Origin: a virus
Virus record (IMG/VR): IMGVR_UViG_3300032073_000059
Span: 1-42,786 of that record
Length of the DNA: 42,786 bases
Direction: 5' to 3' (one strand)
Below are positions 1 to 8,966 of the stretch, piece after piece (the stretch's first letter is position 1; each line of letters opens with the position of its first letter). The position numbers and the translations under genes were made by a program. The notes under the pieces were generated by a model, which saw only the letters and a program-made list of their open reading frames with translations, was not told the DNA's origin and ran no database searches.

Positions 1-2142
1 AAATGGGAATATGGATATAATAAAGAAAACAATATCGTTGTCATATCAAAAACTGGTAAAATTGGGCAGATCATTGAAATCCAAGGGTTGCAAATTGCTC
101 TGCCGATGGAACCAGTGCGAGTGTATAGCAACAAAGTAAAGAAGTGGCAACAATTTGAATACCCAAAAGAACTAGCAAGACTTAAAAATATATTTGACTG
201 GAGAGCATATCCTGAAGAAAATAAAGCACAGTGGTACGATTACATAGACGAAGAGTTTAAAAGAAGAGATGAAGGTTTCTGGTTTGACAATAAAGGCACA
301 CCAACATATATAACAGGTACGCACTATATGTACTTGCAGTGGAGTAAAATAGATGTAGGTGCGCCAGACTTCAGAGAAGCAAACAGGTTGTTCTATATAT
401 TTTGGGAAGCATGTAAAGCAGATAAAAGATGTTATGGTATGTGTTACCTTAAAAATAGACGATCTGGTTTTTCTTTTATGTCGTCTGCAGAAACAGTTAA
501 TCAAGCTACATTAGCTAGCGATAGTAGATTTGGTATATTATCTAAAACAGGTTCAGATGCTAAAAAAATGTTTACAGACAAGGTGGTTCCAATATCAGTT
601 AACTACCCGTTCTTTTTTAAACCGATTCAAGACGGTATGGACAGGCCTAAGTCTGAGCTTGCTTATAGAGTTCCTGCAAGTAAGTTTACGCGTAAAAAAA
701 TTACTGCTAATGAAAAGCAGGAAGACCTGGTTGGACTTGATACTACTATTGATTGGAAAAATACAGGTGATAACAGTTATGACGGAGAAAAGCTACAACT
801 GTTAGTACACGATGAAAGTGGCAAATGGGAAAGACCCGATAATATATTAAATAATTGGAGAGTTACCAAAACATGTTTACGGTTAGGTAGTAGGATTATA
901 GGTAAATGTATGATGGGCTCTACTTCAAACTCATTAGACAAAGGTGGAGAAAACTTCAAAAAACTATACAACTCATCCGACGTTGCGAAGCGAAACAGAA
1001 ATGGACAAACAGCGTCTGGACTATATTCTCTTTTTATCCCAATGGAGTGGAACTACGAAGGATTTATTGACGAGCACGGAAGCCCAGTCTTCAATACTCC
1101 GAGTGATGAAGTCTTTGACCCCCATGGAGAGTTAATAGACGTAGGTGTAATAGACAATTGGCAAAACGAAGCTGATGGTTTAAAAGGTGATCAAGACGCG
1201 TTAAATGAATTTTATAGACAGTTTCCAAGAACTACAGAACACGCGTTTAGAGATGAAACAAAAAATAGTATATTTAACTTAGTTAAAATATACGAGCAAA
1301 TAGATTATAACGAAGAAATGTCTAGAACACTAGGTGTTACTAGAGGTAATTTTCAATGGGTTAATGGAGTAAAAGATACAAAAGTTATATTTTATCCAGA
1401 TCTAAAAGGTAGATTTAAAATAAGCTGGGTACCACCAACACATATACAAAATAAAGTAATAATAAAAAATGGAATACGACATCCAGGCAACGAGCACATC
1501 GGTGCGTTTGGCTGTGACAGTTACGATATTAGTGGTACTGTTGATGGCAAAGGATCTAAAGGAGCGCTACATGGACTAACTAAGTTTAGCATGGAAGATT
1601 CTCCAGCTAATCAGTTTTTTTTAGAATATTTAGCAAGGCCACAAACCGCGGAGATATTCTTTGAAGACGTTCTAATGGCATTAGTATTTTATGGTATGCC
1701 TTTACTTGCAGAGAACAATAAGCCTCGTCTATTGTATTATTTACGAAGACGTGGTTATAGAGGTTTTAGTATGAACAGACCTGATAAAATATGGAATAAA
1801 TTATCTGTAGCAGAAAAAGAAATAGGTGGTATACCAAACTCTAGCGAAGATATTAAACAAGCTCATGCCTCTGCTATTGAAATGTATATTCAAGGTCATG
1901 TAGGTATGAATGCTGAAGGTCAATTTGGCAGTTGTTATTTTAATGATTTACTAAATGACTGGGCTAAATTTGATATAAACAAAAGAACAAAGCATGATGC
2001 TTCTATTAGTTCTGGTCTTGCTATAATGGCAAATAACAAGCATCTTTATCGACCAAACGCTATAATAGAAAAACCAAAACTAAATATAAATATTGCTAAG
2101 TATACAAACGCTGGTAATATGTCTAAATTAATTAAAAAATAA
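1..2142 (+). CDS. terL: Terminase large subunit, 5'-partial
   Basis: This is the DNA-packaging motor ATPase and nuclease that translocates genome into the procapsid and cuts it. The frame is open back to the first base of the window, and the upstream codons read as convincing protein, so the TTG at 88 is probably internal and the true start lies upstream. A degenerate Walker A (KNRRSGFSFM, nt 451-480) is followed by a Walker B (LQLLVHDESG, catalytic Asp-Glu at 811-816). The C-terminal RNase H-like nuclease domain shows candidate metal-binding aspartates at 1516 and 1525 and in KHDASISSG (1996). The stop is two bases before the portal start, consistent with one packaging operon. The motifs and the portal next door make the call strong; the exact N-terminus cannot be seen. 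Confidence 0.93.
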   Translation, partial: KWEYGYNKENNIVVISKTGKIGQIIEIQGLQIALPMEPVRVYSNKVKKWQQFEYPKELARLKNIFDWRAYPEENKAQWYDYIDEEFKRRDEGFWFDNKGTPTYITGTHYMYLQWSKIDVGAPDFREANRLFYIFWEACKADKRCYGMCYLKNRRSGFSFMSSAETVNQATLASDSRFGILSKTGSDAKKMFTDKVVPISVNYPFFFKPIQDGMDRPKSELAYRVPASKFTRKKITANEKQEDLVGLDTTIDWKNTGDNSYDGEKLQLLVHDESGKWERPDNILNNWRVTKTCLRLGSRIIGKCMMGSTSNSLDKGGENFKKLYNSSDVAKRNRNGQTASGLYSLFIPMEWNYEGFIDEHGSPVFNTPSDEVFDPHGELIDVGVIDNWQNEADGLKGDQDALNEFYRQFPRTTEHAFRDETKNSIFNLVKIYEQIDYNEEMSRTLGVTRGNFQWVNGVKDTKVIFYPDLKGRFKISWVPPTHIQNKVIIKNGIRHPGNEHIGAFGCDSYDISGTVDGKGSKGALHGLTKFSMEDSPANQFFLEYLARPQTAEIFFEDVLMALVFYGMPLLAENNKPRLLYYLRRRGYRGFSMNRPDKIWNKLSVAEKEIGGIPNSSEDIKQAHASAIEMYIQGHVGMNAEGQFGSCYFNDLLNDWAKFDINKRTKHDASISSGLAIMANNKHLYRPNAIIEKPKLNINIAKYTNAGNMSKLIKK

Positions 2143-2144
2143 AT

Positions 2145-4550
2145 ATGATTGTAAAAAGTTATTTTCCTTCTCAAGTTGTAAGTGATGTGGAAAAAATGAG
2201 CTATGATTATGGTTTGAAAGTGGCAAAAGCTATTGAAGCTGAGTGGTTTCACACTGAAAGAGGTAGTAATAGATACCAAACTAACCATAATAATTATCAC
2301 AATTTAAGATTATACGCTAGAGGCGAACAATCAATACAAAAGTATAAGGACGAATTATCTATTAACGGTGACTTGTCCTATCTTAATTTAGACTGGAAGC
2401 CAGTGCCTATTATACCTAAGTTTGTTGATATAGTAGTTAATGGTATTGCAGAAAGAACATATGATATAAAAGCATACTCTCAAGACCCTTACGGTGTTAG
2501 CAAAAGAACAGAGTATATGGAAGGTATATTAGCTGATATGAGAGCTAAAGAACTAAATGAATTTGCTGAAGAAGCTTTTGGTATAGATCTTACTGAAAGT
2601 AAAGCAGATGTTTTACCTGATAGTGAAGAAGAGTTACAATTACACATGCAGCTTAGTTATAAACAAGCTGTTGAAGTAGCTGAAGAACAAGCTATAAATA
2701 CTCTTTTAGAAGGTAGTAGATATGAGTTAACAAAAAAACAATTTTACTACGATCTTACTGTTTTAGGTATTGGTGCCGTTAAAACTTCTTTTAACACTTC
2801 AGAAGGCGTTGTTGTTGATTACGTTGATCCAACTGATTTAGTTTATTCATATACCGAATCACCTTATTTTGATGATATATACTATGCTGGTGAAGTTAAA
2901 AGCATACCTATTAATGAGCTAGTAAAACAATTTCCACATTTAACTCAAGAAGACTTAGAAAGTATAGTTAAAGATAAAAACTATCATAAAACAAATTATA
3001 ATCAAGGTCATAGCTATAGTGAGCATGACACAAATAAAGTTCAAGTTTTATATTTTAATTATAAAACATATATGAACGAAGTTTATAAAGTAAAAGAAAC
3101 TGGTACAGGTGCTGACAAAATATTACCAAAAGATGATAGCTTTAACCCACCAGAAGATAACAATTTTGGTAAGTTACACAGATCCGTAGAGTGTTTGTAC
3201 GATGGTGCTATTATTTTAGGAACAGATAAGTTGTTAAAATGGGAAATGGCTAAAAACATGATGAGGCCAAAAAGCGATTTTACTAAAGTTAAAATGAACT
3301 ACGCTATAGTTGCTCCACGCATGTACAAAGGTCGTATTGAATCTTTAGTACAACGTATAACTGGTTTTGCTGATATGATACAGCTTACACATTTAAAGCT
3401 ACAACAAGTATTATCTCGTATGGTGCCAGATGGTGTTTATTTAGACGCTGACGGTTTAGCTGAAATAGATTTAGGTAATGGTACAAACTATAGTCCACAA
3501 GAAGCTTTAAATATGTTCTTCCAAACAGGTTCTGTTATTGGTAGATCATTTACTTCGGAAGGTGATATGAACCCTGGTAAAGTGCCAATACAAGAAATAA
3601 CAAGTGGTAGCGGTGGTAATAAAATGCAAGCTTTAATTGGTAATTATAATTATTACTTACAAATGATTAGAGATGTAACAGGTCTTAATGAAGCTAGAGA
3701 CGGTAGTACGCCAGACAGAAATGCTTTAGTTGGTATACAGAAAATGGCTGCAGCAAATAGTAATACAGCTACAAGACATATATTACAAGCAGGTTTATTT
3801 TTAACACAAGAAGTTGCAGAGTGTTTGTCACTTAGAATATCTGATATTATAGAGTACTCACCAACAAAAGATGCTTTCATACAAGCTATAGGTACTCATA
3901 ATGTTGCTACACTTGAAGAAATGTCAAACTTGCATTTATATGACTTTGGTATATTTTTAGAGCTAACACCTGATGATGAAGAAAAAGCAATGCTTGAGCA
4001 AAATATACAAATGGCGTTACAACAACAAATAATAGAACTTGCAGATGCTATTGATCTTAGAGAAATTAAAAGTGTAAAGTTAGCAAATCAATTATTAAAA
4101 TTAAGAAGAGAAAAGAAACTGCAAAAAGATCAGTTGATGCAACAGCAAAATATGCAAATGCAAGCGCAGACTAATATGCAAACACAACAAGCTGCAGCTG
4201 AATTAGAAGTTCAAAAAGAAATGGCTAAAGCACAAGCAGAAGCTCAGCTTGAAGGAATGAAAGCTCAACTTGATGCTCAAAAGCAAGCTCAAGAAGTTGA
4301 ATACAAAAAACAACTTATGCAACTAGAGTTTGAAATGAACATGAAGTTGAAAAGCATGGAAGTTGAAGGTCAAAAAACAAAAGAAAAAGAAAAAGAAGAT
4401 CGTAAAGACGAAAGAACTAGAATACAAGCTACGCAACAAAGTGAGCTTATAGATCAAAGAAATAATCAAAAACAACCTAAAAACTTTGAGTCTGCAGGTA
4501 ATGATATATTAGGAGGCGGGTTTGATTTAGGTGTCTTTGATCCTAGATAA
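2145..4550 (+). CDS. Portal protein with long C-terminal coiled coil
   Basis: This is the likely dodecameric portal at the capsid vertex, through which DNA is packaged and ejected. Position directly after terL and the length (801 aa) fit podoviral portals. A conserved-looking central block around residues 475-545 (RDVTGLNEARDGSTPDRN and on to NSNTATRH) resembles portals of marine podoviruses and crAss-like phages; this is from memory, not a search. Residues about 620-770 are a Gln/Ala/Met/Lys-rich, charged helical region that should form a coiled coil, reminiscent of the extended C-terminal barrel of the P22 portal. The C-terminus ends in Gly-rich, non-helical sequence. The leader has no purine-rich ribosome site, only A/T. 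No catalytic function is expected. Confidence 0.88.
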   Translation: MIVKSYFPSQVVSDVEKMSYDYGLKVAKAIEAEWFHTERGSNRYQTNHNNYHNLRLYARGEQSIQKYKDELSINGDLSYLNLDWKPVPIIPKFVDIVVNGIAERTYDIKAYSQDPYGVSKRTEYMEGILADMRAKELNEFAEEAFGIDLTESKADVLPDSEEELQLHMQLSYKQAVEVAEEQAINTLLEGSRYELTKKQFYYDLTVLGIGAVKTSFNTSEGVVVDYVDPTDLVYSYTESPYFDDIYYAGEVKSIPINELVKQFPHLTQEDLESIVKDKNYHKTNYNQGHSYSEHDTNKVQVLYFNYKTYMNEVYKVKETGTGADKILPKDDSFNPPEDNNFGKLHRSVECLYDGAIILGTDKLLKWEMAKNMMRPKSDFTKVKMNYAIVAPRMYKGRIESLVQRITGFADMIQLTHLKLQQVLSRMVPDGVYLDADGLAEIDLGNGTNYSPQEALNMFFQTGSVIGRSFTSEGDMNPGKVPIQEITSGSGGNKMQALIGNYNYYLQMIRDVTGLNEARDGSTPDRNALVGIQKMAAANSNTATRHILQAGLFLTQEVAECLSLRISDIIEYSPTKDAFIQAIGTHNVATLEEMSNLHLYDFGIFLELTPDDEEKAMLEQNIQMALQQQIIELADAIDLREIKSVKLANQLLKLRREKKLQKDQLMQQQNMQMQAQTNMQTQQAAAELEVQKEMAKAQAEAQLEGMKAQLDAQKQAQEVEYKKQLMQLEFEMNMKLKSMEVEGQKTKEKEKEDRKDERTRIQATQQSELIDQRNNQKQPKNFESAGNDILGGGFDLGVFDPR

Positions 4551-4578
4551 CAATTATTAATTATTATTATATTATATT
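4551..4578 (+). promoter_or_regulatory. A/T-only leader before scaffold gene
   Basis: After the portal stop codon comes a leader of T, A and one C, with TTATTAAT followed by ATTAT repeats running into the ATG. It closely resembles the leader at 7402-7429. No Shine-Dalgarno sequence is present. It may be an unstructured ribosome-landing leader or part of a phage promoter; the sequence alone does not decide. Confidence 0.35.
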
Positions 4579-5781
4579 ATGGCAAAAAAGAAAACAGAAG
4601 AAGTAGTAGAAAAGGCTACTGAAGACAACGTAACAAAAGTTGATCTTAAAAAACAAACAAACGAAGATGACAACATCATCAAGGTAAATTTAGATAAACC
4701 AATAACACCAAAAACAGAAGAAAAAAATGAAACCACAGAAGAAGTTACAAAAGATAACGCTGACGATAACAGAGTGGTTGAACTCGTTGAAGACGCCGAC
4801 ACCACGGAAAAACAAAAAGAAGTACAACCGGAAGCTGAAACACAAGAAACTCCAGTATTAGAAGAAATTACTGAAGAAGAGGTTAAAGAGCAAGTAGATG
4901 ATCTAGCTGAACAAGCTCAAGAAGCTATGTTAGAGTCTGCTGAAACTGGAAAAGCTTTACCTGAAAATTTACAAAAAGTTGTAGATTTTATGGAAGAAAC
5001 TGGCGGTACATTAGAAGACTATGTAAGACTTAACCAAGACTTTTCTAGTTATGATGACATGACAGTTCTTAGAGAGTACTATAAACAAACAAAATCTCAC
5101 TTAACAGATGATGAAATAAGTTTTTTAATAGAAGACTCATTTTCATATGATGAAGAAGTTGATGAAGAAAGAGAGATTAAAAAGAAAAAAATAGCGTTAA
5201 AAGAGCAAGTTGCCAACGCTAAAAGCCACTTAGACGGGCAAAAGTCTAAATACTATGAAGAAGTTAAAGCTGGTTCTAGGTTAACTACCGAACAACAAAA
5301 GGCTGTAAATTTCTTTAATAGATACAATAAAGAAAGCGAAGAAAACAAAAAAATAGCGGACAAACAAACTAATACTTTTAAATTAAAAACTAAAGAAGTT
5401 TTTAACGATAAATTCAAAGGTTTTGAATATAACGTCGGAGATAAAAAATATAGGTTTAACGTGAACAACGCTGGTGAGGTAAAAGATACTCAAAGCGACA
5501 TTAATAATTTTGTCAAGAAGTTCTTGAATAAAGAAAATGAAATGTCAGATGCTAAAGGTTATCATAAGTCTCTATATACAGCAATGAATCCCGACGCTAT
5601 TGCTAAGCATTTTTACGAACAAGGTAAAGCTGATGCTATGAAAGATAGTGTTGCCAAGGCGAAAAATATAAATATGGATCCAAGGCAAGCATTTTCTAAC
5701 GATAACACAAGCGGCCCTAAAGTAAGAGTACTTAACGATGACACTTCTCCTACTTTTAAGTTTAAAATTAAAAATAAATAA
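4579..5781 (+). CDS. Putative capsid scaffolding protein
   Basis: I infer a scaffolding or internal head-assembly protein from position (between portal and major capsid protein) and composition. The first ~120 residues are extremely rich in Glu, Lys, Asp, Thr and Val with almost no hydrophobic core, as expected for a disordered or helical scaffold. The centre (about 150-270) is charged and probably helical. The C-terminal part is more folded, with a short block (EQGKADAMKDSVAKAKNIN) near the end that could bind the capsid shell. No enzyme motif is visible, in particular no clear prohead-protease signature. It begins MAKKKTEEV, like the gene at 7430, with which it also shares its leader. Alternatives are a head-tail accessory or internal head protein. 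Confidence 0.7.
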   Translation: MAKKKTEEVVEKATEDNVTKVDLKKQTNEDDNIIKVNLDKPITPKTEEKNETTEEVTKDNADDNRVVELVEDADTTEKQKEVQPEAETQETPVLEEITEEEVKEQVDDLAEQAQEAMLESAETGKALPENLQKVVDFMEETGGTLEDYVRLNQDFSSYDDMTVLREYYKQTKSHLTDDEISFLIEDSFSYDEEVDEEREIKKKKIALKEQVANAKSHLDGQKSKYYEEVKAGSRLTTEQQKAVNFFNRYNKESEENKKIADKQTNTFKLKTKEVFNDKFKGFEYNVGDKKYRFNVNNAGEVKDTQSDINNFVKKFLNKENEMSDAKGYHKSLYTAMNPDAIAKHFYEQGKADAMKDSVAKAKNINMDPRQAFSNDNTSGPKVRVLNDDTSPTFKFKIKNK

Positions 5782-5802
5782 CAAATTTAAAATTAAAAAA
5801 TT

Positions 5803-7356
5803 ATGTCAATTACAAATGGAAGTTTGATGAATAGTGTTCCTGCTACAGGGCAAATGACACTATCTTCAAATTATTTAGATCTTGCGTCTACTGCTGGACA
5901 AGGCTGGGCGCAACAATATGTACCGGACTTGATGGAAAAAGAAGCTGAGGTTTTTGGACCTCGTACAATTTCTGGTTTCCTTAATCAAGTAGGTGCAGAA
6001 GAAGCTATGACTGCTGACCAAGTTGTTTGGTCTGAGCAATCAAGATTACACCTTTCTTACAAAGGTACAGTAACTACTAAAGCTGGTGGTACTGTTGTGT
6101 CTGGTGGACTTATTGAAATTACTACAGACATTGATGGTAACGATATAGATTGTGACCACGGTGTTAGAGTAAACGATACTGTTATTATCGCTGGTTCTGC
6201 TGGTGTTGTAAAATGTTTAGTAACAGAAGCTATTAGAGGTACAACTACTGGTACTCATGATAAAATTGAAGTAGCTCCTTATGGTACTGCTTCATTAGAT
6301 ACTGCTGGTTTTGAAGATTCTGACGCAATTACTATATTAGTTTATGGTTCTGAATTCCAAAAAGCTACTGCATATTCTCCAAATACTGATGTTGCTACTG
6401 CTGGTGCTACTAATAACTCTAGAGGTGCTAACGAGCCAAACTTCAAATCTTTTATGAATAAGCCAATTATTATGAAAGATTACTACGAAGTTTCTGGATC
6501 TGACGCTTCAAGAGTTGGTTGGGTTGAAGTTTCTGCTGAAAACGGACAATCAGGTTACCTATGGTACTTAAAAGCTGAGGCTGATACTAGAGCTCGTTTT
6601 ACTGATTATATTGAAATGGCAATGTTAGAAGCTAAGACTGGTGGTATTACTGATGCTGGTGCAGTTTCTGGTTTAGTTACTGTTGAAGATTTAACTGAAG
6701 ATGCTTTTTCTGCTGATGGAGCTGTAAGAACTGGTACTCAAGGTTTATTCGATGCTATTGAGCAAAGAGGTAACTTAACTTCTGGTATCAACGGTGTTAA
6801 CCCTGCTACTGATTTAGCTGAGTTTGATGCTATTTTAGCTGAGTTTGATAAGCAAGGTGCTATTGAAGAATACATGATGTTTGTTAACAGATCAAGTAGC
6901 TTAGCTATTGATGATATGTTAGCTTCAATGAATTCTTACGGCGCTGGTGGTACATCATACGGTGTATTTAGCAACTCTGAAGATATGGCTTTAAATTTAG
7001 GTTTCACTGGTTTCAGAAGAGGTTCTTATGACTTCTATAAGTCTGACTTCAGATACTTAAATGATTTAGCTACAAGAGGTGGTATTAATGCTGTTGCTGG
7101 ATCAAACGCTATTAGAGGGGTTATGATTCCTGCTGGTACTTCTTCAGTTTATGATCAAACTGTTGGTGCAAGTATGAAGCGTCCTTTCTTACACGTAAGA
7201 TACAGAGCTTCTCAAACAGATGATAGACGATTCAAAACTTGGGTTACAGGTTCTGTTGGAGCTGCTACTTCTGCTTTAGATGCAATGCAATTACACTTCT
7301 TAACTGAAAGATGTTTAATTACTCAAGGTGCTAACAATTTCATGTTAATGAAATAA
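5803..7356 (+). CDS. Major capsid protein
   Basis: The shell-forming protein, presumably of HK97 fold. Evidence is mainly context: it follows portal and scaffold, is 517 aa long, is rich in Ala/Gly/Thr/Val, and is followed at once by a strong terminator, as is common for the most abundant late product. The N-terminal half includes an 'EKEAEVFGPRTISGFL' helix-like element; residues about 85-185 look like an inserted beta-rich domain (many Gly, Thr, Val, Asp); the C-terminal half alternates helices and strands. Codon choice is markedly uniform (many GCT, GGT and ACT codons) compared with neighbouring genes, consistent with strong expression. The leader is AAATTTAAAATTAAAAAATT, again without a Shine-Dalgarno sequence. 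Confidence 0.85.
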   Translation: MSITNGSLMNSVPATGQMTLSSNYLDLASTAGQGWAQQYVPDLMEKEAEVFGPRTISGFLNQVGAEEAMTADQVVWSEQSRLHLSYKGTVTTKAGGTVVSGGLIEITTDIDGNDIDCDHGVRVNDTVIIAGSAGVVKCLVTEAIRGTTTGTHDKIEVAPYGTASLDTAGFEDSDAITILVYGSEFQKATAYSPNTDVATAGATNNSRGANEPNFKSFMNKPIIMKDYYEVSGSDASRVGWVEVSAENGQSGYLWYLKAEADTRARFTDYIEMAMLEAKTGGITDAGAVSGLVTVEDLTEDAFSADGAVRTGTQGLFDAIEQRGNLTSGINGVNPATDLAEFDAILAEFDKQGAIEEYMMFVNRSSSLAIDDMLASMNSYGAGGTSYGVFSNSEDMALNLGFTGFRRGSYDFYKSDFRYLNDLATRGGINAVAGSNAIRGVMIPAGTSSVYDQTVGASMKRPFLHVRYRASQTDDRRFKTWVTGSVGAATSALDAMQLHFLTERCLITQGANNFMLMK

Positions 7357-7370
7357 GCACTGTTTATACT

Positions 7371-7401
7371 AAAGAACCGGGGCTTCGGCCTCGGTCCTTT
7401 T
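7371..7401 (+). terminator. Intrinsic terminator after capsid gene
   Basis: An 8-bp GC-rich stem (7376-7383 with 7388-7395, one G-U pair) closes a C(UUCG)G tetraloop, an exceptionally stable loop type. One A-C mismatch and four further pairs extend it, and the RNA then runs into CCUUUUAUUUAUU. In this AT-rich genome it stands out sharply. It should end or attenuate transcripts right after the capsid gene, or stabilise their 3' ends. Confidence 0.88.
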
Positions 7402-7429
7402 ATTTATTAATTTTATTATATATTATATT
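7402..7429 (+). promoter_or_regulatory. A/T-only leader, near-copy of 4551-4578
   Basis: Between the terminator and the next ATG lies TTATTAAT followed by TTATTATATATTATATT. It matches the scaffold-gene leader almost base for base over the last ~25 positions, and the match continues into ATGGCAAAAAA. Because it follows a terminator, it is a reasonable place for a promoter. No standard Bacteroidetes promoter box could be assigned with confidence. Confidence 0.35.
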
Positions 7430-8227
7430 ATGGCAAAAAAACAAGAAACGGTAGAGGTACCTGTTGTTGAAACACCAGTTGTTAAAACACAAAAACCTAA
7501 AAAACCTGAGTGGGAAATAAGAAACAGAGTTTATTATTTAAAAGGCAATATGAAGCCTTTATCAAGAAGTATTAAATCAGCAAACGTTTATTACTTTGAT
7601 GAAGAAAAAGGTTATGAAAGAGAATTAAAATATTGTGAAAATCAAAGAACTCCGTTTGTTGATGAAATGAAAGGCGATCAAAGACTATCACACGTAATTT
7701 TTAGAAACGGAACTTTGTTTGTAGAAAAAGAAAAAACAGTTTTGCAAAAAATGTTATCTTTATATCACCCAGACAGAAATAAAATTTATGCTGAACACAA
7801 ACCATCTGAAGTAGCAGAAATGCAAATAGATAGATTAGAGTTAGAAGCAGACGCAATAATAATGGCTAGAAACATAGATATTGATTTAGCAGAAGCTATC
7901 ATGCGTGTAGAGAAAGGTTCTAGTGTTGCTAAGCTAAGTTCTAAGGAGCTTAAAAGAGATTTACTAGTGTTTGCTAGAAAAAATCCTGCCTTGTTCTTAG
8001 AGTTAGCCGATGATGATAACGTTCAGCTTAGAAATTTTGGTATTAAAGCTGTTGAGCTTAATCTTATTAAATTAAGTTCAGATCAAAGAACTTTTAGTTG
8101 GGTTTCTAACAATAGAAAACTAATGAACGTTCCATTTGATGAGCACCCATACACTGCTTTAGCACATTGGTTTAAAACTGATGAAGGTATGGAAATATAT
8201 GCAAATATAGAAAAACGATTAAAATAA
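7430..8227 (+). CDS. Unidentified late (probable virion) protein
   Basis: I do not recognise this 265-residue protein. It starts with a low-complexity Lys/Glu/Val/Pro stretch (about residues 1-28), then a mixed alpha/beta region with many Tyr and charged residues. From about residue 100 it is strongly helical, with a block reading HPDRNKIYAEHKPSEVAEMQ and an acidic, Leu-rich segment near 135-200. No signal peptide, membrane segment or catalytic motif is evident. It sits between the capsid gene and the connector genes, so a head-completion, cargo or assembly role is plausible but only inferred. It is separated from both neighbours by RNA hairpins (7371-7401 and 8234-8272), so its expression may be set independently. 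Confidence 0.6.
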   Translation: MAKKQETVEVPVVETPVVKTQKPKKPEWEIRNRVYYLKGNMKPLSRSIKSANVYYFDEEKGYERELKYCENQRTPFVDEMKGDQRLSHVIFRNGTLFVEKEKTVLQKMLSLYHPDRNKIYAEHKPSEVAEMQIDRLELEADAIIMARNIDIDLAEAIMRVEKGSSVAKLSSKELKRDLLVFARKNPALFLELADDDNVQLRNFGIKAVELNLIKLSSDQRTFSWVSNNRKLMNVPFDEHPYTALAHWFKTDEGMEIYANIEKRLK

Positions 8228-8233
8228 TCAAAC

Positions 8234-8272
8234 TGTAGAAGCGGTCGCTCTACGGGGCGATCGCAAACTACA
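8234..8272 (+). other. Structured intergenic RNA hairpin
   Basis: TGTAG (8234-8238) pairs with CTACA (8268-8272). Inside, GCGGTCGC (8241-8248) pairs with GCGATCGC (8257-8264) with one G-U, around an 8-base loop. The arms are joined by a small 2x3 internal loop. GTAGA (8235-8239) can alternatively pair with TCTAC (8249-8253), giving a competing smaller hairpin. No U-tract follows, so it is not a standard terminator. It may be an RNA-processing, stability or translation-control element before the gene at 8283. Confidence 0.55.
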
Positions 8273-8282
8273 ATAAAGAAAT

Positions 8283-8963
8283 ATGGTAAAAATAGACAAC
8301 GTGTATCAAAAAGTGTTAGCAATAGTTAACAAAGAACAAAGAGGTTATATAACTCCACAAGAGTTTAATTTATTTGCCGATCATGCTCAGATGGATATAT
8401 TTGAGCAATATTTTTATGACATGAATCAATTTAGTAGAGTTCCTGGTAATGATACCGATTACTCAGACATGCTAACTTTAATTGAAGAAAAGGTATCTCT
8501 TTTTCAAAAAGTAGAACAGCTAACTTCATTTATAAATCCTTATTATAAAAAACCCGAAGATTTATACAGAATTGGATCTATACAAACAATATACGGTGAA
8601 GTAGAGCAAGTTACGCAAAAAGAGTATTTAAATATTGAATTGTCTAGGTTAGCAAAACCAACTATAAAAAGAGGTGTTTACACTGACTCTTCTCAAGGTT
8701 TTAGAGTTTATCCAAACATAAGAAGAAAACTTTACTTACACTATACTAAAAGACCTGCAACTCCAAACTGGGGCTTTGTTGTTGTAAAAGACCACGCTCT
8801 TTATGACTCAGACAGTTCACAAAACTTTGAGCTTCATGCTTCAGAAGAAAACAATTTAGTTGTAAAAGTATTAGCTTTAGCTGGTATAACTATTAAAGAT
8901 CCTTTTGTATATCAAATGGCAACTGCAGAAGATAATAAAAATATTCAACAAGAAAAAGCATAA
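8283..8963 (+). CDS. Putative connector/ring (adaptor) protein
   Basis: A 226-residue protein that I infer to be part of the head-tail connector. It opens with a helical block (NKEQRGYITPQEFNLFADHA and following 'MDIFEQYFYDMNQF'), then a helix around 60-80 and a beta-rich second half including LYLHYTKRPATPNWGF. Short 'leading helices then beta-sandwich' proteins of this kind occupy the P22 gp4 / crAss ring-protein position in podovirus genomes. No enzyme motif or membrane segment is present. It is four bases upstream of the next connector-like gene and almost certainly co-translated with it. The family assignment rests on order and general resemblance, so a minor head or tail protein is possible. 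Confidence 0.6.
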   Translation: MVKIDNVYQKVLAIVNKEQRGYITPQEFNLFADHAQMDIFEQYFYDMNQFSRVPGNDTDYSDMLTLIEEKVSLFQKVEQLTSFINPYYKKPEDLYRIGSIQTIYGEVEQVTQKEYLNIELSRLAKPTIKRGVYTDSSQGFRVYPNIRRKLYLHYTKRPATPNWGFVVVKDHALYDSDSSQNFELHASEENNLVVKVLALAGITIKDPFVYQMATAEDNKNIQQEKA

Positions 8964-8966
8964 CAT

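Noticed and set aside
8257-8264. GCGATCGC octamer, identical to the cyanobacterial HIP1 palindrome
   Set aside because: I noticed it only here, where it forms one arm of the hairpin; a single occurrence does not indicate a cyanobacterial origin or host.
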